Assembly: GCA_025774425.1 (NCBI GenBank)
Contig: JALGWA010000084.1
Span: 1 to 6,436 of the forward strand
Reading direction: 5' to 3'
From: a bacterium
GTDB lineage: Bacteria; Arandabacterota; Arandabacteria; Arandabacterales; JALGWA01
Length of the DNA stretch: 6,436 nucleotides
Under the pieces are notes generated by a model. It ran no database searches and had not been told where the DNA came from. It saw nothing but the letters and a program-made list of their open reading frames with translations. Positions within the stretch are counted from its first letter, which is position 1; each line of letters starts with the position of its first letter. Below, in pieces: positions 5,347-6,436 of this stretch. The position numbers were made by a program, and so were the translations under genes.

Positions 5347-5702
5347 TCTCCACCCAGATCGCTTCCCACCCCCAGACCTTCCTGCCATAGGCGGCCGCAG
5401 GCCTCGTACATGGACAGCCGGCTCGCCAGGAGCGGTATGCCTTTCTGTTCGGCCAGTTTCAGCGCCTCGGCGTCGGGCTTCTTGCCCCTGACGTATATGA
5501 CCGCCACGACCTCCGCCACGTGCGTGGTGATCACCGACTGCACGTTGCTGAGGCCCGTCAGCAGCACCGACCCGGGCTTGGTGAAGGCCAGCACATCGCT
5601 CATGAGATCGGCCGCGCAGACCCCCCCGACCTCCACGCCGTCGATGTTCTCCCCCACCAGCACGTCGCACTTGAGGATCTCCGCCACCTGTCCAAGATTC
5701 AA
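5343..5702 (-). CDS. DRTGG-domain protein, TTG start
   Basis: A 119-residue single-domain protein resembling the stand-alone DRTGG proteins found beside [FeFe]-hydrogenase genes. Recognisable features are the N-terminal (M)NLGQVAEILKCDVLVG, the segment VCAADLMSDVLAF (about 28-40), and the closing part with KPDAEALKLAEQKGIPLLAS (75-94) followed by a helix MYEACGRLW. The literal DRTGG string is absent, as I recall for many members. No catalytic residues are evident, and a ligand-binding or regulatory role is likely. The TTG at 5702-5700 overlaps the TGA of the HdrA-like gene (TTGA) and has AGGAAGG seven bases upstream. An in-frame ATG at 5807 would extend it 35 residues into the HdrA-like gene with poor, Arg-rich sequence. 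A later GTG (V6) is possible but less well placed. The gene overlaps the HATPase start by four bases, so the three genes should be co-translated. Confidence 0.8.
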   Translation of the reverse strand: MNLGQVAEILKCDVLVGENIDGVEVGGVCAADLMSDVLAFTKPGSVLLTGLSNVQSVITTHVAEVVAVIYVRGKKPDAEALKLAEQKGIPLLASRLSMYEACGRLWQEGLGVGSDLGGE

Positions 5703-6436
5703 CTCGTCACCTTCCTCTGCTCGATGTACCGGCAAACGGCTCCCGCCGCAGCCAGGCCCTCGTTGTAAGCTTCCACGACCGTCACGGGCCCGCGCGCGAA
5801 CCCGCATACGAAGACTCCCTCTCGGGTGGTGCTCATCGGCGCCTCCAGCGGCTTCGGCACGTCGAAGAAGCCGAGATCGTCGAGCGCCGCGCCGGTGAGC
5901 CGCGCGAGGTCGGTATTGGCTCCGTCATGCGTATGGGCCAGGGACAGCACGAAGAGGTCGGGCTTCAAGGAAACGGCTCCGCCGTCCACGCCCTCCGCGT
6001 TCACCTCGAGCCCACCCGCGCCGTTCACTTTCACCGCCCCGGTTATCTCCACGAACTCGACGCCCTTCTCGACGGCGTCGGTGAGGGCGTCTTCCTCGAA
6101 GCCGTACACGCGTATGCCCCTGTGCAGAATCGTGACCTCGGCGTCCGGGTTCGCGGCCAGGCAGCGGAGGGCGTTCTCTATGGCCTCCACGCAGCAATAC
6201 CGGCTGCAGTAAGGGTGTTCCTCGTCCCGGGCGCCCACGCATTGCAGCATCACGACTCTCTCGGCCCCGGCCTCGCCCGCCTCGATCCTGGCCCTGAACT
6301 CCTTCTGGCTCAACACCCTGTCCGACTCGCCGTAGAGCAGGCCGCCGGGCGCATACTCTCCCGCACCCGTCGCAATTATCACGGCCGCCGCCTCGACCGT
6401 CCGCTTGCCTTCGGCCGATGCGACATCCAGCTTGAA
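5699..6436 (-). CDS. HdrA-like FAD/iron-sulfur oxidoreductase, C-terminal part (partial)
   Basis: The last 245 residues of a protein related to heterodisulfide reductase subunit A; its N-terminus lies beyond the right edge. AVIIATGA (18-25) is the conserved ATG motif of FAD-dependent pyridine nucleotide-disulfide-type folds. YAPGGLLYGESDRVLSQKEF matches the HdrA segment before the cluster. C66-VGAR...Y-C77-SRY-C81-C82 is the characteristic HdrA cysteine set binding a [4Fe-4S] cluster. VTILHRGIRVYGFEEDAL (101-118) and GVFVCGFARGP (207-217), the FAD-contacting end, follow. It stops about 28 residues after that, so no C-terminal ferredoxin domain is attached, unlike methanogen HdrA. In the family HdrA handles electrons between a flavin, iron-sulfur clusters and partner proteins, in some complexes with bifurcation. 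Being the first visible gene of a coupled operon ending in a hydrogenase-like sensor, it may deliver electrons to it or be regulated with it; this is inference. The frame remains open to the edge, so the internal GTG at 6382 is not the start. Confidence 0.88.
   Translation of the reverse strand, partial: FKLDVASAEGKRTVEAAAVIIATGAGEYAPGGLLYGESDRVLSQKEFRARIEAGEAGAERVVMLQCVGARDEEHPYCSRYCCVEAIENALRCLAANPDAEVTILHRGIRVYGFEEDALTDAVEKGVEFVEITGAVKVNGAGGLEVNAEGVDGGAVSLKPDLFVLSLAHTHDGANTDLARLTGAALDDLGFFDVPKPLEAPMSTTREGVFVCGFARGPVTVVEAYNEGLAAAGAVCRYIEQRKVTS

Noticed and set aside
4918..5670. Longer 250-residue version of the HATPase
   Set aside because: The first 108 residues lie opposite the frame of the DRTGG gene and are Arg/Gly-rich without similarity. 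ATGA overlap and homology place the start at 5346.

Overview
The window is GC-rich bacterial DNA with dense coding. It carries a sensor-type [FeFe]-hydrogenase-like protein and an HdrA-like flavoprotein, which points to an anaerobe. The lineage cannot be fixed from sequence alone: a high-GC anaerobic actinobacterium, a clostridial-type Firmicute or a deltaproteobacterium-like metagenomic lineage would all fit.

Layout. At the far left (1-59, minus strand) there may be the first residues of a leftward gene with a signal-peptide-like start, served by a very good sigma70-type promoter at 140-168. A divergent rightward promoter (404-431) drives a CDP-alcohol phosphatidyltransferase (495-1139) with a strong Shine-Dalgarno. 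Its 3' end runs into a repeated sequence beginning GGGGTCAGAGCTC. After a 288-base gap with a candidate promoter/operator (1260-1297) comes a complete P1B-3 (CopB-type) copper/silver ATPase (1428-3521). A 136-base convergent intergenic region follows, filled by a 16-base palindrome and more copies of the same repeat in the opposite orientation.

On the minus strand, reading from the right edge towards 3658, is a tightly coupled operon: the C-terminal part of an HdrA-like FAD/iron-sulfur protein (cut by the window edge), a DRTGG-domain protein starting at TTG inside the previous stop, a serine-kinase/anti-sigma-type HATPase starting in an ATGA overlap, and a [FeFe]-hydrogenase-like protein with ferredoxin, H-cluster and C-terminal Fes domains. 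The set looks like a redox or hydrogen sensing module that passes a signal to an ATPase/kinase, rather than a bulk hydrogenase. The functional link is inferred from gene order and residue changes.

The most striking structural point is that the copper ATPase lies between 29-base inverted repeats (1094-1122 and 3582-3610, 28 of 29 positions matching). Further copies form an 11-bp perfect hairpin at 3621-3656. The repeats abut or invade the 3' ends of both neighbouring genes. This suggests REP/REPIN-like elements, or a small repeat-bounded cargo unit carrying copper resistance.
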